NCBI GenBank assembly: GCA_029261215.1 | Contig: JAJDBT010000072.1 | Coordinates: 1-64,000 of the forward strand | Source of the DNA: Nitrospirota bacterium | Lineage (GTDB): Bacteria; Nitrospirota; Nitrospiria; SBBL01; JAADHI01 | Reading direction: 5' to 3' | Length of the DNA stretch: 64,000 nt | In this document: piece after piece, positions 1 to 6,513 of the stretch | Layout: each line of letters opens with the position of its first letter | Numbering within the stretch: the first letter of the stretch is position 1 | Notes under the pieces: model-generated | What the model was told of the DNA's origin: nothing | The model's database searches: none | The model's input: the letters and a program-made list of their open reading frames with translations, nothing else | Made by a program: the position numbers and the translations under genes

Positions 1-156
1 CCTCCCGTTGCAAAATTATCCCGGGAGCATGGCAGAAAAAATGACCGTGGTTCAAGTCGGTAACAGACAAAATGATAATATTTCCCTTTAATTACATGAT
101 GTTGTATAGCTTAGGGCTCATTTAACCGGACAGTAGTGGGAGCTGATATCTCTTTT

Positions 157-408
157 TTAATTTGGATAAACCGCAATTTCCAAAAACGGAAAAAGATTGA
201 AAATATCGTTCTCTTCAGTAGAGAATCCAAAGCGATTTAAAATGACAAAAAGGTCAATCATCTCCCCGCACTGAACACAAGTACGGCCAATAAATTTTTC
301 TTCTCCTAAATAAAACGCACTGACCATCAAGCCGCCACAACGCTGACAGGACGGGCTGTTCAAATATTTCTCAATAATTTGTTTATTGATTTCTTTATTT
401 TTTTTCAT
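157..408 (-). CDS. Small zinc-ribbon protein, unknown function
   Basis: An 83-residue protein with two CxxC knuckles (CQRC near residue 21, CVQC near residue 44), the spacing of a small rubredoxin-like zinc ribbon, followed by a hydrophobic C-terminal third. The start at 408 is chosen over an upstream in-frame codon at 519 because a GGGGGAG ribosome-binding site lies just before it and because the promoter at 464-492 would start the transcript downstream of 519. The gene is divergent from the CarH-like regulator and shares its control region, so it may be a target of that regulator (inference). No signal peptide. Metal binding is likely from the cysteines; any biochemical role is unknown. Confidence 0.7.
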   Translation of the reverse strand: MKKNKEINKQIIEKYLNSPSCQRCGGLMVSAFYLGEEKFIGRTCVQCGEMIDLFVILNRFGFSTEENDIFNLFPFLEIAVYPN

Positions 409-463
409 GACTCCCCCCAATCCCCCTGAATCAATGTCCATAGTTTGTCTATGCTTAAGAATG

Positions 464-492
464 ATATAACAATACTGTCTATTCTTTGTCAA
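464..492 (-). promoter_or_regulatory. Sigma-70 promoter of the zinc-ribbon gene
   Basis: On the minus strand a TTGACA -35 box (487-492) is followed after exactly 17 bp by a TTATAT -10 box (464-469). The predicted start point near 457 leaves a leader of about 50 nt carrying the GGGGGAG ribosome-binding site. It stands back to back with the promoter of the divergent regulator. Confidence 0.6.
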
Positions 493-512
493 GTATTTTA
501 GAGAGTAAAACT

Positions 513-541
513 TTGACAAGCATTAGACGTAACTTTATAAT
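513..541 (+). promoter_or_regulatory. Perfect-consensus sigma-70 promoter of the MerR/B12 regulator
   Basis: TTGACA (513-518), 17 bp, TATAAT (536-541): both hexamers and the spacing match consensus exactly. The expected start point, 6-8 bases after the -10 box, falls at or directly before the ATG at 550, and no Shine-Dalgarno sequence exists, so the mRNA is probably leaderless. A promoter this strong for a regulator implies repression; MerR-type CarH proteins repress by covering the -35 region in the dark. Confidence 0.7.
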
Positions 542-549
542 CAAACATT

Positions 550-1476
550 ATGAATACACATCGCATTCACCGGGTTTCCAAATTGACCAGCTTGAGCAAG
601 GACGTCATACGGGTTTGGGAAAGGCGTTACGGGATTATTCAACCCCAAAGAGGAGAAAACGGATATCGCATCTATACGGACGAAGATGTCGCTTTACTTC
701 GTTACCTTAGAAAGGAAATGGATCAAGGTATATCGATCGGGGATCTCTCCGCCTTGGGGCGGGAGGCTTTAATCTCAAAAATGCATGCCCAGCCTGAGGC
801 TGAAGCTTATTCGCCACCAGCTTTTGATTCTTTAATAGACGAACTGACGGCCTCATTAGACCCGTTTGATATTATTACGTTTGAACGGCGTTTAAGTGGT
901 TCCGTTGCGGTTATCCCCTTCGAAGAGGCGCTTCATGGCATACTCATTCCGCTTCAAATTCGGATTGGACAACTCTGGCATGATGGAAAAATCGGGATTG
1001 CCGTCGAACACTATGTCACACAGCAAGTGCAGCAGAAAATTTTCACCGCAATGAATCAATTCAGAATCAGCGAGAAGGGCTACAAAATCGTCATTGCCTG
1101 CGCACCAGAGGAAGAGCACGAAGTCGGTGCGCAAATGTCGGCCTATTTTTGCAGACTCCACGGACACCAAGTCCACTATCTGGGTTCAAATGTCCCTGCC
1201 GACTCCCTGCGCGCACTCTGCGCGCAAGTGCAACCCGACCTCACACTTTTATCCATGACCTTGACGCCTTCAAAAGAAACCTTAGAAAAGGTGATTCAGA
1301 TTTGCTCCGAGCATATTCTTGCCTTATGCCCCATATGGGTCGGCGGGGAAGGCGCACAGGCTGTCAGCGAACAACTTCAGAAAAATGGAATGCTTGTTTT
1401 AAATGATCATAAAGAATTTCAAGAACGCCTCTTTAAGTTTTCCAAAAAGAATGGCCCAGAAAAAAGAAAAAACTGA
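550..1476 (+). CDS. MerR-family transcriptional regulator with cobalamin-binding domain (CarH/LitR-like photoreceptor)
   Basis: 308 residues. Residues 1-70 form a MerR winged helix (VWERRYGI, GYRIYTDEDV). Residues 95-175 are the helical cap of a B12-binding module and residues 178-300 a Rossmann-type B12 domain with the axial-ligand region EEEHEVG (His190) and an HGHQVHYLG strand. In the cap, Trp143 is followed after nine residues by Glu153-His154; this W-x9-EH motif marks adenosylcobalamin-dependent CarH light sensors (Trp131/Glu141/His142 in Thermus CarH). Such proteins are tetrameric repressors in the dark that fall off DNA on illumination. CarH usually controls carotenoid genes; none lies here. 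The divergent zinc-ribbon gene and its own promoter are the only nearby candidate targets. The mRNA appears leaderless. Confidence 0.9.
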   Translation: MNTHRIHRVSKLTSLSKDVIRVWERRYGIIQPQRGENGYRIYTDEDVALLRYLRKEMDQGISIGDLSALGREALISKMHAQPEAEAYSPPAFDSLIDELTASLDPFDIITFERRLSGSVAVIPFEEALHGILIPLQIRIGQLWHDGKIGIAVEHYVTQQVQQKIFTAMNQFRISEKGYKIVIACAPEEEHEVGAQMSAYFCRLHGHQVHYLGSNVPADSLRALCAQVQPDLTLLSMTLTPSKETLEKVIQICSEHILALCPIWVGGEGAQAVSEQLQKNGMLVLNDHKEFQERLFKFSKKNGPEKRKN

Positions 1477-1512
1477 AACATTGAAAGTGCAAACATGACT
1501 ATCAATCTAAGA

Positions 1513-1752
1513 TCATCTCGAAGACTTCCTCTTACCTGATACCTCGATTTTTCTATTTTTAATGGCTATTGGCCCAGAAAACATCTTGCTAATAGCAAAA
1601 ATGAAGCCCGTTAATGTATTTGATGCATAAGTGAACCGCTTTGAACTATTAGATTCGCGATGCATCATTTTCAAAATAATTCGTATCCATTCTGATGCGT
1701 CACCAGTTAGAAAATGAATCTCGCAAAATGCTCTCAGCGCCATATTCCTCAT
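1513..1752 (-). CDS. Doubtful small ORF downstream of the GerW operon
   Basis: A 79-codon ORF (alternative start at 1743 behind a GAAGGA sequence) 23 bases after the preceding gene on the same strand. The product has a weakly hydrophobic middle and a basic tail ending KRKSSR, with no recognisable motif. It could be the last gene of the GerW-DUF2953 operon or chance coding. Without it, 1477-1775 holds nothing I can identify. Confidence 0.3.
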   Translation of the reverse strand: MRNMALRAFCEIHFLTGDASEWIRIILKMMHRESNSSKRFTYASNTLTGFIFAISKMFSGPIAIKNRKIEVSGKRKSSR

Positions 1753-1775
1753 TCCTTCTTCGTCGATTAAAACCT

Positions 1776-1994
1776 TTATCCAGACTTAATAAGCGTATCT
1801 GGATCAAGGGGTGTTCCGTCTATCCCGATCGCCCATCGCTTCCCTCCATCATCCAAAATAATGCCTATGGGCGTGTATTCAACAGATATGGCGATTCCGT
1901 GCGGGTGACAAAGGCCATCAATGACGACGCATTCGACGGGGATGATGGACAAGCCGGGGATCTCTATCGCTTTACCTTGTCGAATCTGCCTCAT
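1776..1994 (-). CDS. Small hypothetical protein, third gene of the GerW operon
   Basis: A 72-residue protein whose ATG overlaps the stop of the DUF2953 gene (ATGA), implying translational coupling. The sequence has beta-strand-like hydrophobic alternation and repeated glycines (IIPVECVVI, GIILDDGG, WAIGIDG) and no cysteine pair that would suggest metal binding. It has neither signal peptide nor membrane helix. I do not recognise the family; the role presumably relates to the GerW/DUF2953 pair upstream. The overlap is the main support for its being real. Confidence 0.6.
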   Translation of the reverse strand: MRQIRQGKAIEIPGLSIIPVECVVIDGLCHPHGIAISVEYTPIGIILDDGGKRWAIGIDGTPLDPDTLIKSG

Positions 1995-2599
1995 AATTGA
2001 TATGCCTTGTAAGCGGCCTTTGCCGCGCAGAAGGTTTTTAAGGAAAAAACAAAGACGACAAGTGCTTTGAGATAATGGATGGGCACTAAACGTATTTTCA
2101 TATGTAGCTCTGTTTGGAGAATAGGTCGGTCAAATATAGGCGTGGCGATGAAGTCAATCTTGGGGATAGCATACAAAAAAGCAAAACCAGGCATAAGCAA
2201 ACCATGAATAAAACCGGTATCCGCAGGGTCGTCAAAACCCAATAAAAGTCTTGCCCTAAGTTGCTTGATGTGAGTGCTTCCTAAAATCGCATAAAACAGC
2301 CTGAACAGATGCCAGGCAAAACCCTCACTGCGAATGATGGCAAACAGGACATTAAATTCCTTTTTATCTGCCTTAACGGTTTTTTTCGAAGCACGTTGTT
2401 TAGGGTATAGCTCGCCTTTGCCCCTGTGCTCTTCTCTTCTGGGATTGGGTTGAAATCGAACACACCCAAAAAGCCATACGATACGTGTTTTTGACTTTAG
2501 ACTGGACTGACTATCATAGCTGTATTCAATTTCAATGGGTATCGTAAACAAGACAAACGGGAATACGAGAATACCCATCAAAACAAAAAATAAAATCAC
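1991..2599 (-). CDS. DUF2953 domain protein (YtfI-like membrane protein)
   Basis: 202 residues beginning at a GTG three bases after the GerW stop. A hydrophobic N-terminal helix (MILFFVLMGILVFPFVLFTI) anchors it in the membrane, followed by an IEYSYD beta segment, a basic linker (around 55-80) and a hydrophobic C-terminal region typical of DUF2953; the GFDDPADTGFIHGLL segment is the family hallmark. In Bacillus the homologue YtfI is encoded beside the GerW-type protein YtfJ, and the same pairing is kept here in an apparent non-spore-former. Molecular function is not established. An in-frame ATG at 2578 is an alternative start. Confidence 0.8.
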   Translation of the reverse strand: MILFFVLMGILVFPFVLFTIPIEIEYSYDSQSSLKSKTRIVWLFGCVRFQPNPRREEHRGKGELYPKQRASKKTVKADKKEFNVLFAIIRSEGFAWHLFRLFYAILGSTHIKQLRARLLLGFDDPADTGFIHGLLMPGFAFLYAIPKIDFIATPIFDRPILQTELHMKIRLVPIHYLKALVVFVFSLKTFCAAKAAYKAYQL

Positions 2600-2602
2600 T
2601 AT

Positions 2603-2983
2603 TCAGTCGTCTGGTTTTTCTTTATTTTTTGTTTGAACTACTTTACCGATCGTTTGCGCAACGCTTTCGAATACCGAGGATATGCCGCCCTTGATCGTTT
2701 CAACACGCACACCCTCTTTATCGATAATTACAATTGCGACAGGTTTGATCCCTCCGCCACCACCGGTTCCGGCACCACCCCCTTCGCCTTCACCTTTCGC
2801 GTCGCCTGAAGGCATTTGTCCTTTTCCGCTGCCCCCAGCCGCGCCAAATCCGAACCCCAGACTCACAAGCGGTATGATGGTAACGTCACCCACTGTGATT
2901 GCATCGCCAACGACTGTTTTTGTGCTGAGAACACGTTCAATCTCCTCTATTGAGGTCTTTAATAATTTTTCTACGTTTTCCAT
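2603..2983 (-). CDS. GerW/YtfJ family protein
   Basis: 126 residues. The start at 2983 is chosen because GGAGGT lies seven bases upstream, whereas the ATG at 2998 has none. Residues 1-45 (a VEKLLKTSIEEIE helix, then VVGDAITVGDVTIIPLVSLGFGFGAG-type strand) and 85-120 (KPVAIVII, GVRVETI) match the GerW sporulation-protein fold, interrupted by a Gly-rich loop around residues 50-80. In Bacillus spores the family is needed for lysozyme-resistant cortex and germination; outside spore formers its function is unknown. It is first in a tight operon with DUF2953. The opposite strand of the Gly-rich loop gives a spurious proline-rich reading frame. Confidence 0.85.
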   Translation of the reverse strand: MENVEKLLKTSIEEIERVLSTKTVVGDAITVGDVTIIPLVSLGFGFGAAGGSGKGQMPSGDAKGEGEGGGAGTGGGGGIKPVAIVIIDKEGVRVETIKGGISSVFESVAQTIGKVVQTKNKEKPDD

Positions 2984-3182
2984 TGCACTGACCTCCATTA
3001 CTTGATGATAGAATGATGATAACGACTAGAGAAGGAGAAGAGCAAGCCCGTGAGGGATAATAAGAACGCAAGTCCCATTTTCAGATTGGCCCATATTTTC
3101 AAAAAATCGTGGGGTTTATCTATACAGTTCCATTTGCAATGGCCGCATCAAAAAGCGAGATACACACATCACTCCATTCCGC

Positions 3183-4487
3183 TCAAAAAGGCTTCAAACA
3201 CAATGTCTGCCAAATTTGATGCTGTGTTACCTCCGGCACCCCGGCATCTTCGGCATAGGCTTTCCAGAGGGAGACAATGTTCTGCACTTCATGGACAATG
3301 TTTTCGGCGCGTCCACGCTTCATCGAAGCCGTCTCTGCACAGGCTTTAAAATCCGACATTGTAAAGGCTTCACGTTTCCCGTTCAGGGTCATTTGATGCT
3401 TTGAGGTCCAGGTCCCTTCCGGGTTAAAGCTATAGGTCATGTCAAAGGCAGGAGAAAGTGACCAGCTGCCATTTTTATCCATTAAAAACGCGATGTTTTT
3501 AACGTGATCGTCCTGATTCCGTGCAACGACGTTAAACACCATGCGTCTGAATTGCTGCTCAATTGCGGACATGGGCAAGACCAATTGACGGATCACAAGC
3601 AGAGCCTGCTCATAACTGTAGGCCCCGGCCAGATTAAAATCATAATGCGCCAGGGCGCAGAGGGATTGCATGTGTCGTTTTTCGCCGCTGGGCAGACGGT
3701 CAAAACGCCGGGTCATAAAGTGACGGCGGCCGTTTTCCTCAAACAGGCGGCAGTCGCTGATTTCGATACCGCAGTCTTTAGCCATCATGGAATAGGCGTA
3801 TTCAATCATGCCATAGCCTTTTGGGTCTTCCAGTTCTTTGTCCCGATTTCCGCTAACCCCGTCAAATTTCAGAAGCCAGTATTCAAAACCTTCTCCCGCT
3901 GGCATTTGCCCGGAGCGCACTTCATTCGTTTTCGGATTCCAGGCAATCACTGCCTTGGCCCGCGCACCGCCCGCCGAGGTACCAACCCGGAGAATATCGC
4001 TCAAGGCCTGCTCCCGGCTTTGGTCGGCAAATGACGCCTGTAAGTTGTTGCGATGGCTCAGGACTTCCGAGGCCAGTGACACCAAATGGTCAATTTGTAT
4101 TTGGCCGGCCCGCTGGGTTTTCGGACCAATCGCCGGAGAGAATTCCAGGGCGCCCATACCCCGCTTTCCCGTATAACAAAGCCGTTCAACCGCATTAAAT
4201 GTGTTTGGCGCGCGGCCTTGAGCGGCCAGCCAGGTATCAATCAAGGTATGACCAAACTTGTCCGGCAGCGAGTCGGCCAGCAGACCGGGCAATCCATAAA
4301 ATGTCTTTCGGGAAAGTTCGGGAAAGCGATACACCCGCGTTGAAAGCGGCATCATGATCGGCGAAACCTCAATACCGCTTTTGGCAAAGTCCGGGTCGTA
4401 CTCGAAGGCCGCCACTTCATCACCGTCCCCCAGTGAAACCGCACCAATCGTCCGCCCCCAAAGCCTGACTTCCGCAAGGGTATTCAT
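3183..4487 (-). CDS. hipA: HipA-family serine/threonine kinase toxin
   Basis: 434 residues, close to the 440 of E. coli HipA. The N-terminal couple_hipA region (1-110) contains YGLPGLLADSLPD. GTSAGGARAK at 169-178 aligns with the E. coli loop carrying autophosphorylated Ser150 (here Ser171, seven residues before Lys178). The catalytic loop NQDDHVKN (324-331) and the metal-binding LSPAFDM (Asp349) are intact, so it should be an active kinase. E. coli HipA phosphorylates glutamyl-tRNA synthetase, halting translation and raising drug tolerance. The start overlaps the hipB stop by four bases, so antitoxin and toxin are translationally coupled, with hipB first. Confidence 0.93.
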   Translation of the reverse strand: MNTLAEVRLWGRTIGAVSLGDGDEVAAFEYDPDFAKSGIEVSPIMMPLSTRVYRFPELSRKTFYGLPGLLADSLPDKFGHTLIDTWLAAQGRAPNTFNAVERLCYTGKRGMGALEFSPAIGPKTQRAGQIQIDHLVSLASEVLSHRNNLQASFADQSREQALSDILRVGTSAGGARAKAVIAWNPKTNEVRSGQMPAGEGFEYWLLKFDGVSGNRDKELEDPKGYGMIEYAYSMMAKDCGIEISDCRLFEENGRRHFMTRRFDRLPSGEKRHMQSLCALAHYDFNLAGAYSYEQALLVIRQLVLPMSAIEQQFRRMVFNVVARNQDDHVKNIAFLMDKNGSWSLSPAFDMTYSFNPEGTWTSKHQMTLNGKREAFTMSDFKACAETASMKRGRAENIVHEVQNIVSLWKAYAEDAGVPEVTQHQIWQTLCLKPF

Positions 4488-4834
4488 GACTCATCTCCCC
4501 AAGACCAAGGCTTTTCACTGCGCTTTGAAGACCGGCTGGAGGACGCACGTTTGCGAACTTTTCCTTTTCCCTTGAGCAAGGTCATCGGTCTTGGCCCCAC
4601 ATCGGGAATCAATCGATTCAGGCCCGACAAGAGGTCAAGCGCCCGAAGAATCCGGATGACAGTGGACATTTGCGCCGAAGCGCCGCCTTCAATGCGTTCG
4701 AGCGTTCGTTTTGCGATACCCGCTTGTTCGGCCACGGCCGCCTGCGTTAATTGAAGATCCAACCTTCTATCTGTAATCCGCTGACCCAGTTCCGCCAGAA
4801 TGATCTTGTCTGTGAGCAGTTCTGTGATTTCCAT
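4484..4834 (-). CDS. hipB: HipB-type XRE-family antitoxin / autorepressor
   Basis: 116 residues. A lambda-repressor-like helix-turn-helix fills residues 15-70 (LGQRITDRRLDLQLTQAAVAEQ, then AGIAKRTLERIEGG). A basic, Ser/Lys/Arg-rich tail (about 85-116, KGKGKVRKRASSS) follows and may contact HipA. It lies immediately upstream of hipA with ATGA overlap. Directly upstream sits a promoter surrounded by three inverted repeats with the 8-bp spacer geometry known for E. coli HipB operators, so it very probably binds them as a dimer and represses its own operon. Confidence 0.9.
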   Translation of the reverse strand: MEITELLTDKIILAELGQRITDRRLDLQLTQAAVAEQAGIAKRTLERIEGGASAQMSTVIRILRALDLLSGLNRLIPDVGPRPMTLLKGKGKVRKRASSSRSSKRSEKPWSWGDES

Positions 4835-4874
4835 AATCGCCTATTTTGTCTATTTATATGACCAGAACAACACG

Positions 4875-4894
4875 AATCGTAACTTATGACGATT
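4875..4894 (-). promoter_or_regulatory. HipB operator 1 (overlaps the -10 box)
   Basis: AATCGT, 8 bp, ACGATT: six-base inverted arms. It covers the -10 region of the hipBA promoter (4893-4898). The core TCGT-N8-ACGA recurs at 4923-4938 and 4963-4978. E. coli HipB operators are TATCC-N8-GGATA, the same architecture. Confidence 0.65.
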
Positions 4895-4921
4895 TGTAAC
4901 CTACAAACAATCACTTGTCAA
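4893..4921 (-). promoter_or_regulatory. hipBA promoter
   Basis: On the minus strand TTGACA (4916-4921), 17 bp, TACAAA (4893-4898), upstream of hipB at 4834. The -10 box lies inside operator 1 and the -35 box abuts operator 2. Confidence 0.6.
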
Positions 4922-4940
4922 GTCGTTATTAGATACGAAT
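4921..4940 (-). promoter_or_regulatory. HipB operator 2 (adjacent to the -35 box)
   Basis: Core TCGT (4923-4926), 8 bp, ACGA (4935-4938). Its core begins 46 bp from that of operator 1, so the two sites bracket the -35 box and the promoter spacer. Confidence 0.55.
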
Positions 4941-4960
4941 AAAATCTATAATTCATACTA

Positions 4961-4980
4961 TATCGTAATTATTAACGATT
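4961..4980 (-). promoter_or_regulatory. HipB operator 3 (upstream)
   Basis: ATCGT (4962-4966), 8 bp, ACGAT (4975-4979), 40 bp beyond operator 2. The rest of the 4835-5188 intergenic stretch is AT-rich and otherwise featureless apart from the start region of the JAMM gene. Confidence 0.6.
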
Positions 4981-5188
4981 TAAATATAAAATAACAGTTT
5001 AAATGGCCCACTTTTCTTCTGCCCTGAGTCCTCAGGGACTCATATTTGATGTCATGACGCATATGACCCAACAACACACTCAGAAAAAAACATCGAAACA
5101 GACATCGCGCCATCGCAGGCCGCTGTGTTATTATTTTCAATCCAGAAGCTCATTTTTCGGGAAAACATTGCCAAGGTAGAGATCACAT

Positions 5189-5632
5189 ATGTTCCAACTC
5201 ACAAAAGAAATTTCAGATGCCCTCATCTCCCACGCTCAGGAGGAAGATCCTTATGAATGCTGTGGTCTTTTAGCGGGGAAGGACGGCGTCGCCACAAAAA
5301 TCTACAGGATCACCAACCTGCCCTCGGACGATCCATCAATAAAGGATTTAAAGGTGCCCGCAGACCGCACCTTGCGTTACGTCATGGCCCCCAACGAGCA
5401 AATCGCTGCATTCAAACAAATGCGGGAAGACGGCACGGAGATACTTGCCATTTATCACTCACACACGCACAGCCCGGCCTACCCTTCTCCTACAGACGTT
5501 CGGCTTGCTTTTTATCCGGATGTGCACTATTTAATTGCTTCACTGGAAGATAAAAACAGGCCCCACATCCGGGCATTTACAATTCTAGATGAGCAGATAT
5601 CGGAAACAGAGATCGTTTACTCTAAACCATGA
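5189..5632 (+). CDS. JAMM (Mov34/MPN/PAD-1) metalloprotease
   Basis: 147 residues, the size of a bare bacterial JAMM domain. Glu23 in the PYECCGLLAG segment and the HSHTHSPAYPSPTD stretch (about 90-104) give the complete H-x-H-x7-S-x2-D zinc motif, so the enzyme should be active. Prokaryotic relatives (for example Mycobacterium Mec) trim residues from the C-terminus of ubiquitin-like sulfur carriers such as CysO, ThiS and MoaD. No such carrier is adjacent; TusA at 17.6 kb belongs to a different fold. The stop overlaps the start of the SirB1 gene (ATGA), so the two are co-translated. Confidence 0.88.
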   Translation: MFQLTKEISDALISHAQEEDPYECCGLLAGKDGVATKIYRITNLPSDDPSIKDLKVPADRTLRYVMAPNEQIAAFKQMREDGTEILAIYHSHTHSPAYPSPTDVRLAFYPDVHYLIASLEDKNRPHIRAFTILDEQISETEIVYSKP

Positions 5633-6486
5633 AAAAACCTGACAACAAATCAAAGGGACTGCCAGACCGACAAATCGAGGCCCTGGTTCAATTACTCGCC
5701 GATGAAAATGCGCAGGTCGCTGAAACCATTCAATCCCGGTTTTTAGAACTGGGTGAACACGCAGTCCCCTATCTTGAAGAAGCCCTGGCACATCCAAAAG
5801 AGATCGTGCGTGAAGCGGCCGACAACCTTCTTTTAAAACTCCGCTCAGAAAAAGTGTTTCAGCAATTTCAAACGTTTTCCAGGGGCGATGCTGATTTGGA
5901 AGAAGGGGCCTTTCTCCTTGCACAATACGCTGCCCCTAATTTTGATGTCCCGACCTATCAGCGAAAACTAGATGATATGGCGAAAGAACTTAAGAAGCGG
6001 ATTTCCGCCCAACACACGCCGGAAGTGCTCATTCAAACCATCAGTCACTACCTCTTTGCAGAACTGGGCTTTCAAGGAAACAGCGATGACTTTCTCAATC
6101 CCGAAAACAGCTACCTAAACCGGGTACTTGATCGAAAACTCGGCATTCCGATTTCGCTTTCAGCAATATATCTTTTTATTGGCCGAAGACTGGGGCTCCC
6201 CCTCGTCGGGGTCGGCATGCCGGGGCATTTTCTGACCGCATATCACAGCAAAGAACAAATGGTGTTGATTGATCCCTTTAATGCAGGCCAAGTCCTCACG
6301 CGGGAAGCCTGTGTCCAGTTTGTGACACGAGATGGCCATCCCTGGCAGGACGCCTATCTCGCGCCCACCCCGGATCGGCAAATTCTCGCCCGAATGATCC
6401 GAAACCTGATTTCAAGTTATTCCCGCCTTGGAGAAAACACACGGGCTAAAACCCTGAACGAATACCTCGCATGTCTCATCAATTAA
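5629..6486 (+). CDS. SirB1 family protein (transglutaminase-like core)
   Basis: 285 residues. The first ~90 residues are helical and read like a HEAT-type repeat (HAVPYLEEALAHPKEIVREAADNLL). Residues 100-250 are the SirB1/Transglut_core2 domain: NSYLNRVLDRKLGIPISLS, then GVGMPGHFLTAY and LIDPFNAG. The cysteine position of a transglutaminase triad is Ser-rich here (GIPISLS), as in other SirB1 proteins, so it is probably not a protease. The family is widespread without a settled function. The N-terminal repeat-like extension is longer than the usual SirB1 start. Coupled to the JAMM gene by overlap. Confidence 0.85.
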   Translation: MKKPDNKSKGLPDRQIEALVQLLADENAQVAETIQSRFLELGEHAVPYLEEALAHPKEIVREAADNLLLKLRSEKVFQQFQTFSRGDADLEEGAFLLAQYAAPNFDVPTYQRKLDDMAKELKKRISAQHTPEVLIQTISHYLFAELGFQGNSDDFLNPENSYLNRVLDRKLGIPISLSAIYLFIGRRLGLPLVGVGMPGHFLTAYHSKEQMVLIDPFNAGQVLTREACVQFVTRDGHPWQDAYLAPTPDRQILARMIRNLISSYSRLGENTRAKTLNEYLACLIN

Positions 6487-6513
6487 AAAAAAGACCTGTC
6501 TTTCCTTGTTTAT

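Noticed and set aside
2-27. CTCCCG / CGGGAG hairpin at the left edge
   Set aside because: No T-tract on either side and no gene context at the window edge; cannot be called a terminator.
486-519. Inverted repeat TTGTCAA / TTGACAA as a dedicated operator
   Set aside because: Both arms coincide exactly with the -35 boxes of two divergent promoters, which is enough to explain the symmetry; a CarH site may still overlap, so it is kept only as a finding on the promoters.
2682-3005. Proline-rich 107-codon ORF on the plus strand
   Set aside because: It is the antisense of the Gly-rich loop of the GerW gene, which has a good ribosome-binding site and family match; the Pro-rich reading is a by-product of GGx codons.
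3504-4034. 176-codon plus-strand ORF inside hipA
   Set aside because: Lies wholly inside hipA, which has all kinase motifs; composition and absence of a ribosome-binding site mark it as a shadow frame.
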